Notes under the pieces: generated by a model
The model's input: only the letters and a program-made list of their open reading frames with translations
Database searches by the model: none
Told to the model about the DNA's origin: nothing
Part shown: in pieces, positions 25,185 to 33,640 of the stretch
Position numbering within the stretch: the stretch's first letter is position 1
How the letters are laid out: each line of letters begins with the position of its first letter
Program-made: the position numbers and the translations under genes
NCBI RefSeq assembly: GCF_025151385.1
Contig: NZ_CP102287.1
Span: 2,666,001-2,730,000 of the forward strand
Source: Hoylesella buccalis ATCC 35310
GTDB taxonomy: Bacteria; Bacteroidota; Bacteroidia; Bacteroidales; Bacteroidaceae
Length of the DNA stretch: 64,000 bases
Direction: 5' to 3'

Positions 25185-27179
25185 TTAAAATCTCCAACGC
25201 AACTGCATCTCCAGGTCGGTTTGCGAACTTTGGTTGATTTGTTGGTACGAACTGCCAATTTTGTCACGGTCAAAGTAGTGTGTGGTGCCCAGCTTTGCCA
25301 TGAACATAAGCTTGCTGTTGGCATCCCACCGCACGTTGATGGTGTAACGCATGCCCTCTCCAGAGAACACGGGGAAGGCGAACGTGTAGAGCAAACCACG
25401 TTCGTAACAGTAAATTCGACTGTTAAAATCGTCGGTATTGAAATATCCTATATTGGCAAACGCGCGCAAACGTCCCCGCCGATAGCCCATGGTTTCGGCG
25501 ATCATGTAGCCAAAGCTTTTAGTTGATAAGTAGTGATAGGATAGGTCGCCTTGCGTCTTGAATAGCCAATGTTCGTCGTCAAACGCCACTGATAGGCGTC
25601 CCTGATGGATGCGTTCGGGCAATAAGGCCAACTTTTCCGCATTATCTTTCTCCCTAAGTCGCAGTCGGTAGCGCCCTTGCAGCTGCCACTTGCGTCGCTG
25701 GTAGTTGCCCATCAGCAGACAATCCCATGCCGAACTGGCCTTGCTCACTTGATATCTGGCCCATGGAAAGTAAGCATAATCGACATAGGCCATCAACGAT
25801 AGATGACGAGAGGCATGCCAGTTGGTGCCCAGGTAGATGCCGCTTTCGTTCTGCGCTTTCCCTCCTTCGCTGAAACTTTGGCTGAACAGCGAGTGGTATT
25901 TGTACGAGTAGAAACGCTGTACGGCCATCACCGACCACGTTGACGTACACTGATAGCTCAAGTAGTGTACCGTGGCCAAGGCTCTACAATCGCCTGTGGC
26001 GGTCTCACCTTGTATGGATAATTTACGACTAACGTAACCATAATCCACGCTGGCATTCCAAAACAACTTGCCCGAAGTGTTGTATAGGCGATACAACTGT
26101 TCCGTTTTCGGTCGCAATGGGCGGTCGAGTGACGTGTGAAAGGCTGTCATTCCCACATGAAAACCATTTTTGAAATATTGCGCATGGCCACCGACCACCA
26201 GCTCAGCCGTGTTGTGCTTGCGATCCATTTCGTGCTCCGTGCGATGGTAACCTGTTTTCACAATCGTGGCAATGGCCGTGCTGTCGTCGTTTCTCAACGT
26301 GCCGTCAATCTTGCGATAGGATGCGAATCCCGTCAAATCCAGGCCGCGCACGACGCTCACCGTGGCTGCAACTCCCTGCATGTAGTTGGCTTCCGAGCGT
26401 GACGACTGCGCCCGAATGGTATTGGTGTTGTTGCCCAAAGCAGATAATGTAGCCAACTTTCCGAATCCAAAGTCACGGTTCATGCTGACACCCAGACCGA
26501 ACTTCAGTCGATAACGACCCATCACCATCGATTTCAGCCGTCCCCAGTTTTTCAGCTGAAGATAGTAGGAATAGTAGTCGTAACCCCACTTATTGCGACC
26601 CGCAAACCACGGTTCGCCCGCATCTTGCGACCCCACGAGACCCGCATTGACATACTGTCCGTACTTGAAGTTGTACCGCCACCAATGTTTGTAAGGATAA
26701 CCCAGGTAGCCTTTCTCGTCACCTTGACGTTTGTAGAACGGCACTTTTCCCGTGAATAACAGTTCATGACGACCATACTTCATGACATCGCCCGCGGAAG
26801 GGAATGCCTTCGGCCGCTCCGTTCCAAGGGTGACGAAGAAGGATAGCAGTTTCCTACGCGTTGCGTCGAGCGACTCAATCATCGCCAACTCGCCCCAACT
26901 GCGTATCGGCGCATAGCGATCCAGATACTCCACCAGCTCTTCTATCTGCTGCGGTGTCAAGAAAGGAAGCTGTTCCAGATCCTCCCTCGTTGCCTCATTC
27001 AGGTTCAAAGGGTGTTCGGCCAGCTCGCTCAATACCTCATAAGCGGCCTCCCAGGAACCCGATTCTATGCCGTCGATGTCGGTCAACTGCTCATAATAGG
27101 TTTCCCAAGACAGCTTGTTCTGTGCCAAGGTGAAGCCGCCAAACAGCAGAAGAAACATGCATATGAAGGTCTTTTTCAT
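25185..27179 (-). CDS. Helix-hairpin-helix (ComEA-like) domain fused to an outer-membrane beta-barrel
   Basis: A 664-residue exported protein. A signal peptide (MKKTFICMFLLLFGGFTLA) is followed by a helix-hairpin-helix module at about 57-118 (LNLNEATREDLEQLPFLTPQQ and later SWGELAMIESL), the ComEA-type fold that binds DNA backbone. The remaining ~530 residues are alternating aromatic/charged strands (for example YYSYYLQLKNWGRLKS, LSVAFDDEHWLFKTQ) and the chain ends in LQLRWRF, an outer-membrane-barrel C-terminus with terminal Phe. Similar HhH proteins are widespread in Bacteroidota; their function is not established as far as I know. It appears monocistronic. Confidence 0.75.
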   Translation of the reverse strand: MKKTFICMFLLLFGGFTLAQNKLSWETYYEQLTDIDGIESGSWEAAYEVLSELAEHPLNLNEATREDLEQLPFLTPQQIEELVEYLDRYAPIRSWGELAMIESLDATRRKLLSFFVTLGTERPKAFPSAGDVMKYGRHELLFTGKVPFYKRQGDEKGYLGYPYKHWWRYNFKYGQYVNAGLVGSQDAGEPWFAGRNKWGYDYYSYYLQLKNWGRLKSMVMGRYRLKFGLGVSMNRDFGFGKLATLSALGNNTNTIRAQSSRSEANYMQGVAATVSVVRGLDLTGFASYRKIDGTLRNDDSTAIATIVKTGYHRTEHEMDRKHNTAELVVGGHAQYFKNGFHVGMTAFHTSLDRPLRPKTEQLYRLYNTSGKLFWNASVDYGYVSRKLSIQGETATGDCRALATVHYLSYQCTSTWSVMAVQRFYSYKYHSLFSQSFSEGGKAQNESGIYLGTNWHASRHLSLMAYVDYAYFPWARYQVSKASSAWDCLLMGNYQRRKWQLQGRYRLRLREKDNAEKLALLPERIHQGRLSVAFDDEHWLFKTQGDLSYHYLSTKSFGYMIAETMGYRRGRLRAFANIGYFNTDDFNSRIYCYERGLLYTFAFPVFSGEGMRYTINVRWDANSKLMFMAKLGTTHYFDRDKIGSSYQQINQSSQTDLEMQLRWRF

Positions 27180-27305
27180 GTATTGTTAAGAATAGATGCG
27201 GTGGTGTTTTCCTAGCATCAACCGCATCAGGTAGTCAACAAGTGTGGATTCACAAAAATAATGTGAAATCCTTGAAAAAGCAAATAAAAATAAATTTATT
27301 TCCTC

Positions 27306-29471
27306 TTACTGCAAATGATAAATGAAAGATTGTAAGTCTGCCTCGTCAGAACTGGTGCCATAATACACTCTGTATTTGCCTGGAACCACACGGATGGTGT
27401 TGGTTTGTTCGTCAAAACGCTCGAAAGATTTGCGTGGAAGATTCAAGGTTACCGTGCGTTGCTCACCGGCTTGCAGTGCCATGCGTTTGAAACCCCTCAA
27501 CGATTTAATGGGGCCATTGGGGTCATCAAGGCAACTAATGTACAATTGCACCACCTCCTCGCCAGCACGTTTGCCCGTGTTTTTCACGCTTACCGTGAGT
27601 TTTCCGTTCCTCATCTTCGCCTTTCCTATTTTGAAGGACGTATAACTCAGACCATGTCCGAACGGGAAAAGAGGTTTTCCTTTGAAGTATCGATAGGTTC
27701 TGTTACGCATGTTGTAATCCAGATAGTCGGGTAGTTGAGAGTCATCCCGATAGAACGTAACGGGCAATTTTCCTGCCGGATTGTAATCACCGAACAGCAC
27801 ATCGGCCACAGCCTCACCGCCACGTTCACCCGGATACCATGCTTGTAAGATAGCATCGGTATGTGTTACCTCCGGAACCAGCCCAATGGCGCTGCCACTA
27901 CAGTTGACCATGATGACCTGTTTGCCTGCGGCATGCAGGGCTGCAATCATCTCTCGCTGCACTTGGGGCAATTCAATGGTCACCCTATCGCCGCCTTTGA
28001 AGCCTTTTGCCTCGACCTCCAGCTGCTCGCCTTCCAACTGAGGAGAGATACCTCCGACGAAGATTACCGTCTTGTTGTCTCCCACTTCTTCGACCAACTG
28101 CTGCGTGGTCAGCGCCTGATTACCTCTTCGATGCGGTTCAACCAGGCCACAACCTTCAATAAATTTCACCCGCTGCGCACCTATCTTGCGACGTATTCCG
28201 TCGAGTATCGTTACGGTGTGGCGCGGCGTCCCATTGTAGTTTCCCCACATCATGACCGAATCATTGGCGTTTGGACCCATGACTACCACTTGCTTCAGCT
28301 GCTTGGACAAGGGCAATGCATGCTTGGGATTGTACAATAGCGTCATGGTTTCGCGTGCCATTTTCAATGCCATCTTCTGGCTTGACGGTGTACTGACGTC
28401 ATTCATTGAGATGACACCCCAGCGTGTAATCGAATCGGGATCAAACTCACCCAGCTGCATTCGTCCTACAATCAGGCGCTTCAAGCTTTTGTCGATGCGC
28501 TCTTCCGTCACCTTTCCCAGCCTCACCGCCTCTGGCAACGAACCGTAAGTTTGGCCGCAGCTCATGTCGGTACCACCTTTGACCGCACGCGCTGAAGCAT
28601 GTGCAGCATCGGGTTCTACTTCATGAAAGCCCTTACGCCAGATGTCATCGATAGCACCACAGTCGCTCACCACAATACCTTTGAATCCCCATTCGTCTCT
28701 CAAGAGTTGTTCCAGAAGTCGCTGGTCGCTGCAACAGGGTTCGCCATCAATGCTGTTGTAGGCACACATTACTTCTTTCACACCGCCCACTTGCACCAAA
28801 TATTTAAAGGCAGGAAGGTATGTTTCATGAAAGTCACGAGGCGAAACATCGTCAATGCTGATTGAGTGGCGGTTCCATTCAGGGCCACTATGCACGGCAA
28901 AATGCTTGGCACAGGCAAAAGCCTTGTAATATTTGTGTGGCCCCTTGCCACCTTGCAGGCCTTCAACCACGGCACAGCCCATGCGCGATGTCAGGTAAGG
29001 ATCTTCTCCATAAGTTTCCTGACCTCGTCCCCATCGAGGGTCACGGAAGATATTTACATTGGGTGTCCACAACGAAACGCTCCAAGAAGTGTCAAAATAT
29101 CCCTTCTTAGCAGCTACATTGTATTTGGCACGTGCTTCGGTACTGGCGATGTTGAACACTTGTAAAAGCAGTTCATCGTCGAACGATGCCGCCATACCAA
29201 TGGTCTGTGGAAAGACTGTTGCCAACCCTGTTCGAGCCGAACCATGCAGCGCTTCGCCCCACCATTGGAATTGCTTGATGCCCAAACGCGGCACAGGTTT
29301 CGAGTTGTTTTGCATCAATCCCGCTTTTTCCTCCAGCGTTAGGCGTTTACAAAGGTCGTCGGCTCGCTGTTCAAACGATAGGCGAGCATCTTGAAAGGGA
29401 TAGGTTACTTGGGCCTGTATGCTGTTAACAGCGCAAGCCAGTGCCAGGATAGTGATATGAATTTTCTTCAT
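27306..29471 (-). CDS. Glycoside hydrolase family 3 (beta-glucosidase/beta-xylosidase)
   Basis: A 721-residue secreted GH3 enzyme. Signal peptide MKKIHITILALACAVNSIQA. The (beta/alpha)8 domain includes WTPNVNIFRDPRWGRG, the AKHFAVHSG substrate motif and the nucleophile region GIVVSDCGAI, with Asp270. The alpha/beta sandwich domain follows (residues about 380-580), and a C-terminal fibronectin-type III-like domain closes the protein (about 640-721). The landmarks fit the beta-D-xylosidase/glucosidase branch; substrate not determined. The start at 29471 is chosen because it begins the signal peptide; a longer frame to 29570 adds an unlikely leader. It is probably periplasmic, and there are no SusCD genes nearby. 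Confidence 0.9.
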   Translation of the reverse strand: MKKIHITILALACAVNSIQAQVTYPFQDARLSFEQRADDLCKRLTLEEKAGLMQNNSKPVPRLGIKQFQWWGEALHGSARTGLATVFPQTIGMAASFDDELLLQVFNIASTEARAKYNVAAKKGYFDTSWSVSLWTPNVNIFRDPRWGRGQETYGEDPYLTSRMGCAVVEGLQGGKGPHKYYKAFACAKHFAVHSGPEWNRHSISIDDVSPRDFHETYLPAFKYLVQVGGVKEVMCAYNSIDGEPCCSDQRLLEQLLRDEWGFKGIVVSDCGAIDDIWRKGFHEVEPDAAHASARAVKGGTDMSCGQTYGSLPEAVRLGKVTEERIDKSLKRLIVGRMQLGEFDPDSITRWGVISMNDVSTPSSQKMALKMARETMTLLYNPKHALPLSKQLKQVVVMGPNANDSVMMWGNYNGTPRHTVTILDGIRRKIGAQRVKFIEGCGLVEPHRRGNQALTTQQLVEEVGDNKTVIFVGGISPQLEGEQLEVEAKGFKGGDRVTIELPQVQREMIAALHAAGKQVIMVNCSGSAIGLVPEVTHTDAILQAWYPGERGGEAVADVLFGDYNPAGKLPVTFYRDDSQLPDYLDYNMRNRTYRYFKGKPLFPFGHGLSYTSFKIGKAKMRNGKLTVSVKNTGKRAGEEVVQLYISCLDDPNGPIKSLRGFKRMALQAGEQRTVTLNLPRKSFERFDEQTNTIRVVPGKYRVYYGTSSDEADLQSFIYHLQ

Positions 29472-29524
29472 TGTTTTTGGGGAAGTATTAAGATGAACAG
29501 ATTGTAAGTTTGTGATGAGTGATG

Positions 29525-29574
29525 CCTCATGGGTAAGTGATAACCGCATCGTAGGCATGGCACTTGCCATGAGG
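29525..29574. other. Long imperfect hairpin in the GH3 upstream region
   Basis: CCTCATGGGTAAGTG (29525-29539) and CACTTGCCATGAGG (29561-29574) are complementary except for one bulge and one mismatch. It lies 54 nt upstream of the GH3 start, so on the minus strand it would be in the leader. The region 29472-29843 has no gene. Function unknown. Confidence 0.4.
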
Positions 29575-29759
29575 ACAGCGTATTTCGAGTGAGCAGAGGC
29601 GCATACTGTTGGTTCGTTGGTGAGGTTTCACCAGGCTTCCTTCTCGACATGGCGCCAATCAATCATGTCTTTGATTCGACACAACATTAAACTGCCTGCC
29701 ATGATGTGCATATAATAACATATCATAATAGGTGGCAATGCCTGGTTTGAGTGAACAAT

Positions 29760-29814
29760 AAAGCCCAAAGTCAATCGCATTCTTTGTGGCATACAATTGG
29801 CTTCGGGCTTTTTT
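29760..29814 (-). terminator. Terminator of korAB
   Basis: The arms at 29760-29775 (AAAGCCCAAAGTCAAT) and 29796-29811 pair with one mismatch and one G-U. On the minus strand the stem is followed by a T-rich stretch, 30 nt past the korB stop. Confidence 0.6.
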
Positions 29815-29843
29815 GATATTCCGTTATATGGAAAGCAGAAAGG

Positions 29844-30851
29844 TTATTTCACTTCCCAGATATCATTTGTCTCCAATAATTCGGCAAAGTTATGATAGTG
29901 TTTCTTTGCTGTTACTTCCTCAATCTGCTTGTTCACCATCTCATCATACGTAGGTGCTTCCACGTCACGGATGACACCGAGAGCCACAGGAAAACCATGT
30001 TCGTTGTCCATCATGGCCAGTTTGAGGTGTAATGTGTCGTCTTGCGCATGTGCGTCGTGTACCAAGATGTCCTTCTCAGTAATGCCATTCTCGCCCAACT
30101 TCACCACTTTCAGGCCGAAACCATCTTGCACGAGGCCATATTCATTATTCTCTCCAAACAATAATGGTTTGCCATGCTCTACATAGATGGCATGTTGTTT
30201 ACGTCCGTCTTTGGTGTAAATTGGCTCGTAAGCACCGTTGTTGAAGATGACACAGTTTTGCAAAATCTCGCACAGCGATGCGCCTTTGTGCTTGTAAGCA
30301 GCTTGAAGAATCTCAACTGTGTGCGGCGTATCGTTGGCAACCGCACGCGCAAAGAACCTTCCGCGGGCACCAAAGCATAGCTCTGCTGGCTGGAACGGAT
30401 CTTCCACCGTACCGTAGGGGGACGATTTTGACACAAATCCTCGGGGTGAGGTAGGTGAATATTGTCCCTTTGTCAAGCCATAAATGCGGTTGTTGAGCAA
30501 AACCATGTTCAGGTTAACATTGCGCCTGATGGTGTGAATGAAATGATTTCCACCGATGGCAAGTCCATCTCCATCACCACTAATCTGCCACACCGTGAGA
30601 TTTGGATTCACGATTTTGGCCCCAGAGGCGATGGCAGCAGCCCGCCCGTGGATGGTCTGCATGGCATACGTACTCATATAATAAGACAGTCGGCTCGAGC
30701 ATCCGATACCCGAAATCACCGCTATTTCATGCGGTGAAACGCCCATTTCGGCCATCGCCTTGTGCAAATTGGCCAAGAAGAAATGATCTCCACATCCTGG
30801 ACACCAGCGTGCCAGGCCTTTTTTATATTGATTTGCTGTGACTTGTGTCAT
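29844..30851 (-). CDS. korB: 2-oxoacid:ferredoxin oxidoreductase, beta subunit
   Basis: A 335-residue thiamine-diphosphate-binding subunit. It carries the cluster-ligand motif WCPGCGDH near the N-terminus, the TPP/Mg2+ motif GDGDGLAIGGNHFIH, and NNRIYGLTKGQYSPTS, the landmark of 2-oxoglutarate/2-oxoacid:ferredoxin oxidoreductase beta subunits. Paired with the alpha/gamma subunit encoded immediately upstream, it should oxidise a 2-oxoacid (2-oxoglutarate most likely) to the acyl-CoA with reduction of ferredoxin, or run the reverse carboxylation. The ATG overlaps the korA stop (30848-30851). The substrate preference is inferred from family resemblance. Confidence 0.9.
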   Translation of the reverse strand: MTQVTANQYKKGLARWCPGCGDHFFLANLHKAMAEMGVSPHEIAVISGIGCSSRLSYYMSTYAMQTIHGRAAAIASGAKIVNPNLTVWQISGDGDGLAIGGNHFIHTIRRNVNLNMVLLNNRIYGLTKGQYSPTSPRGFVSKSSPYGTVEDPFQPAELCFGARGRFFARAVANDTPHTVEILQAAYKHKGASLCEILQNCVIFNNGAYEPIYTKDGRKQHAIYVEHGKPLLFGENNEYGLVQDGFGLKVVKLGENGITEKDILVHDAHAQDDTLHLKLAMMDNEHGFPVALGVIRDVEAPTYDEMVNKQIEEVTAKKHYHNFAELLETNDIWEVK

Positions 30852-32707
30852 TTTCTATCCTCCAATATTTTTGTAAATGCATCTACCAACTTAGCCACTA
30901 CGAATGGCTGTCCCTTTACTTCGTTATACTGATATGGAACAAATCCGTCGACTTTCGAGCGGAGATAGGTGGCAAATTGTCCCATGTTCTGCTCGGCAAC
31001 CACCACTTTAGGATAGCGTTTCAGCACCTCAATGGCGTTGGCTGGCAACGGATTGATGAACTCAAAGTGAGCCAAAGCCACTTTCTTACCTTGCTCCAAG
31101 AGCTCTTCCATCGCCGTATACAGGTGTCCATAGGTACCACCGAAGCCTACAATCAGCAACTCGGCGCCATCCACATCACCCGAAACATGCAGGTCAGGGA
31201 CAGGAATACGAGCCACTTTCTCAGCCCTATTGCACACCATCTGATGGTGGTTTTCGGGATCATTGGATATTTGTCCAGTGGCCGAGTCTTTCTCCAATCC
31301 GCCAATGATGTGCGCATAACCCTCTTGACCCGGCACAGCCCAATAGCGAGCCATCGTCTTTTCATCGCGCATATATGGCGTGTATTTGTCTTTCATCTCT
31401 TCCGTAACACGGTGCGGAGTGATGCTTGGCAGATCTTTTATTTCGGGTATGGGCCATGCTCCAGACCCATTGGCAATGTAAGCATCGCTCAAGACCACGA
31501 CGGGCGTCATGTGTTCCATGGCGATTTTGCAAGCCATGTAGGCTGCGTCGAAGCAGTTTACAGGGCTGGTTGGTGCAATCACCGGCATGGGTGACTCACC
31601 GTTACGGCCGTAAAGCACCTGCAAGAGATCGCCCTGTTCAGTCTTGGTGGGAAGTCCGGTCGATGGACCACCACGCTGAACGTCAATCAACACCAAGGGT
31701 AATTCGTCCATCACGGCCAGATTCATGCCCTCAGACTTTAAGCAAACGCCAGGTCCCGAAGTGGATGTAACGCCCAGTGCGCCAGCGAAAGCAGCACCAA
31801 TGGCTGTGGCGCAACCCGATATTTCGTCTTCACACTGCATGGTAATCACGCCCATTGATTTGTGTTTGGCCAGTTCATGCAAGATGTCTGAAGCCGGTGT
31901 GATGGGGTATGAGCCAAGGAACAGCGTCACGCCAGCCTTCTCAGCAGCAGCCATCAGTCCGTAGGCCGTTGCCTTGTTACCTGTGATATCCATGTATCTA
32001 CCAGGTACTTTATGACGTGTTTCGATGCGATAAGTCGATGGTACGCTGGAGTGGGTGTTCTCTCCATAATTGTAACCCGCCTCAACAACTTTCTTATTGG
32101 CTTGATATATCTCGGGCTTCTTACTGAACTTCTTTTCCAAGAACTTGTCTACCAACGACAAGTCACGATTAAACAGCCAGCAAACCATGCCCAGTGCAAA
32201 CATGTTGCGACACTTCAAGATAGACTTGTTGTCCATTCCTGAGTCCTTCAGACACTCCTTGACCAGTGTCGTTATAGGGCATTCTACCACACGGTCGGGA
32301 TCAATACCCAGCTCACCCAGGTAATCCTCGCTGGTAATTTCGGCCTTCTGCAAATCGGCTGCCTTGCAATTGTCGGTGTCGACGATGATGGTCGCCGTAG
32401 GCTTGGCAAACTTTAACTGCGTTTTCAAGGCTGCTGCATTCATGGCAACCAACACGTCACACTGGTCACCAGGTGTGTAAACGCGCGATTCACCAATGTG
32501 TACTTGATAACCACTGACGCCTGTCAGTGAACCTTGCGGAGCACGAATGTCTGCCGGATAATCAGGAAAGGTAGATATGTCATTACCTACCGTGGCTGAA
32601 ATAGTAGAGAAGATGTTCCCTGCAAGCTGCATTCCGTCTCCCGAATCACCGGAAAACCGAATGACTACATGTTCGAGTTCTTTAACCCGTAAACCTTCTG
32701 ATTCCAT
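30848..32707 (-). CDS. korA: 2-oxoacid:ferredoxin oxidoreductase, fused gamma-alpha subunit
   Basis: A 619-residue fusion. Residues about 12-190 are the gamma domain, beginning RFSGDSGDGMQLAG. Residues about 230-600 are the alpha (pyrimidine-binding) domain, with GNKATAYGLMAAAEKAGV, YPITPASDILHELA and TSTSGPGVCLKSEGMNLAVMDELP. The domain order gamma-alpha is usual in Bacteroidota. Upstream there is only a weak -7 box (TCACCTTTG) near 32735-32743. The gene is divergent from the DUF4294 gene. Confidence 0.92.
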   Translation of the reverse strand: MESEGLRVKELEHVVIRFSGDSGDGMQLAGNIFSTISATVGNDISTFPDYPADIRAPQGSLTGVSGYQVHIGESRVYTPGDQCDVLVAMNAAALKTQLKFAKPTATIIVDTDNCKAADLQKAEITSEDYLGELGIDPDRVVECPITTLVKECLKDSGMDNKSILKCRNMFALGMVCWLFNRDLSLVDKFLEKKFSKKPEIYQANKKVVEAGYNYGENTHSSVPSTYRIETRHKVPGRYMDITGNKATAYGLMAAAEKAGVTLFLGSYPITPASDILHELAKHKSMGVITMQCEDEISGCATAIGAAFAGALGVTSTSGPGVCLKSEGMNLAVMDELPLVLIDVQRGGPSTGLPTKTEQGDLLQVLYGRNGESPMPVIAPTSPVNCFDAAYMACKIAMEHMTPVVVLSDAYIANGSGAWPIPEIKDLPSITPHRVTEEMKDKYTPYMRDEKTMARYWAVPGQEGYAHIIGGLEKDSATGQISNDPENHHQMVCNRAEKVARIPVPDLHVSGDVDGAELLIVGFGGTYGHLYTAMEELLEQGKKVALAHFEFINPLPANAIEVLKRYPKVVVAEQNMGQFATYLRSKVDGFVPYQYNEVKGQPFVVAKLVDAFTKILEDRK

Positions 32708-32805
32708 TTTATTTTGTTTAGATTAGTCAGTATGCAAAGGTGATAAATATTATCGATACAACAAAATAATTGCAAGAGTTTCTTTCCACCCTGCGAAATT
32801 ATCGC

Positions 32806-32813
32806 TACTTTTG
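32806..32813 (+). promoter_or_regulatory. -7 box (TACTTTTG) of the DUF4294 gene
   Basis: TACTTTTG matches TAnnTTTG and is only 8 nt from the ATG at 32822, giving a nearly leaderless mRNA. Confidence 0.6.
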
Positions 32814-32821
32814 TCCAAAAG

Positions 32822-33475
32822 ATGATGAGAAAATTGGTCTATATTGTTCTGCCCTTCATGCTGTTTGCGGGTTTGCAAACGTATGCGCAGAACAACAATC
32901 GCACCCAGCCAACCCCGCCGGAAGAGCGACAGGTTGACATGGACAGTCCCACTTTCGAACCGATGGTGAAGGTGGGTAAGGTGCTGCATGGCAAAGATTC
33001 CATCCCTTACATGGAGTTTGGTAACGTCTACGTTTACCCAGAACCGGTTTTCAAGAGTGCCCGTCAGCGTGCGGTTTACAACCGATTGGTGCGCAATGTG
33101 AAGCTGGTGTTGCCCATAGCCAAAGAGGTGAACCGCATTATCATCGAGACTGGCGACTACTTACAGACGCTTCCCAACAAGCAAGCACGCGACGAACACA
33201 TGAAATTGGTGGAGAAAGGCATACGCGATGAGTACACGCCTCGTATGAAAAAACTGAATTACCAGCAAGGAAAGTTGCTCATCAAACTGGTGTATCGCGA
33301 GTGCGATTCGTCATCTTATCAGCTCATACAGGCCTTCATGGGGCCTATACGAGCCGGATTTTGGCAAGCTTTTGCCTGGGCCTTCGGTGCCAGTTTGATG
33401 AAAAAATATGATGCCGAGGGTGTTGACCGGCTCACCGAACGCGTGGTGTTACAGGTAGAAGCCGGACAACTCTGA
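32822..33475 (+). CDS. DUF4294 domain-containing exported protein
   Basis: A 217-residue protein with a signal peptide (MMRKLVYIVLPFMLFAGLQTYA) and the single DUF4294 domain. Phrases such as EFGNVYVYPEP, YNRLVRNVKLVLPIAKEVN and YNIQLIKAFMGPIRAGFWQAFAW-like segments (here SYQLIQAFMGPIRAGFWQAFAW) are characteristic. The family is found across Bacteroidota and has no known function. It is a single gene facing korA, with a run of 22-bp repeats behind it. Confidence 0.8.
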   Translation: MMRKLVYIVLPFMLFAGLQTYAQNNNRTQPTPPEERQVDMDSPTFEPMVKVGKVLHGKDSIPYMEFGNVYVYPEPVFKSARQRAVYNRLVRNVKLVLPIAKEVNRIIIETGDYLQTLPNKQARDEHMKLVEKGIRDEYTPRMKKLNYQQGKLLIKLVYRECDSSSYQLIQAFMGPIRAGFWQAFAWAFGASLMKKYDAEGVDRLTERVVLQVEAGQL

Positions 33476-33523
33476 TCTTCGTGTGTAAACAACTGAATTC
33501 CAACACCTTACTACTTCGCTTTC

Positions 33524-33611
33524 AAAGTCATTGAGTTTGATCCCCAAAGTCAATGCTTTTCCTTATCAAACTCAATGCTTTTGGTAGGCAAAGTCAATGC
33601 TTTTAATCAAG
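33524..33611. repeat. Four tandem 22-bp units between convergent genes
   Basis: Units begin at 33524, 33546, 33568 and 33590. The shared core is AAAGTCAATGCTTTT, variable in the last seven positions. A 13-bp perfect inverted repeat, CATTGAGTTTGAT (33529-33541) and ATCAAACTCAATG (33565-33577), spans units 1-3 and could fold into a terminator-like hairpin. The core resembles the ~22-bp units at the end of R1. Confidence 0.75.
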
Positions 33612-33640
33612 CACAAGAATGTTATGGAATTTGTCTACAC

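Noticed and set aside
29472..29570. Longer N-terminus of the GH3 enzyme
   Set aside because: The added residues have no signal character, while the ATG at 29471 begins a clear signal peptide.
29640..29720. tRNA-like segment in the GH3-korB gap
   Set aside because: A short TTCG-containing stretch was examined, but no cloverleaf with paired acceptor arms could be built.
30845..31594. 249-codon plus-strand open frame inside korA
   Set aside because: Antisense to a well-supported gene, with no recognisable domain or promoter.
33524..33611. CRISPR array
   Set aside because: The 22-bp units are contiguous with no unique spacers, and no cas genes are near.
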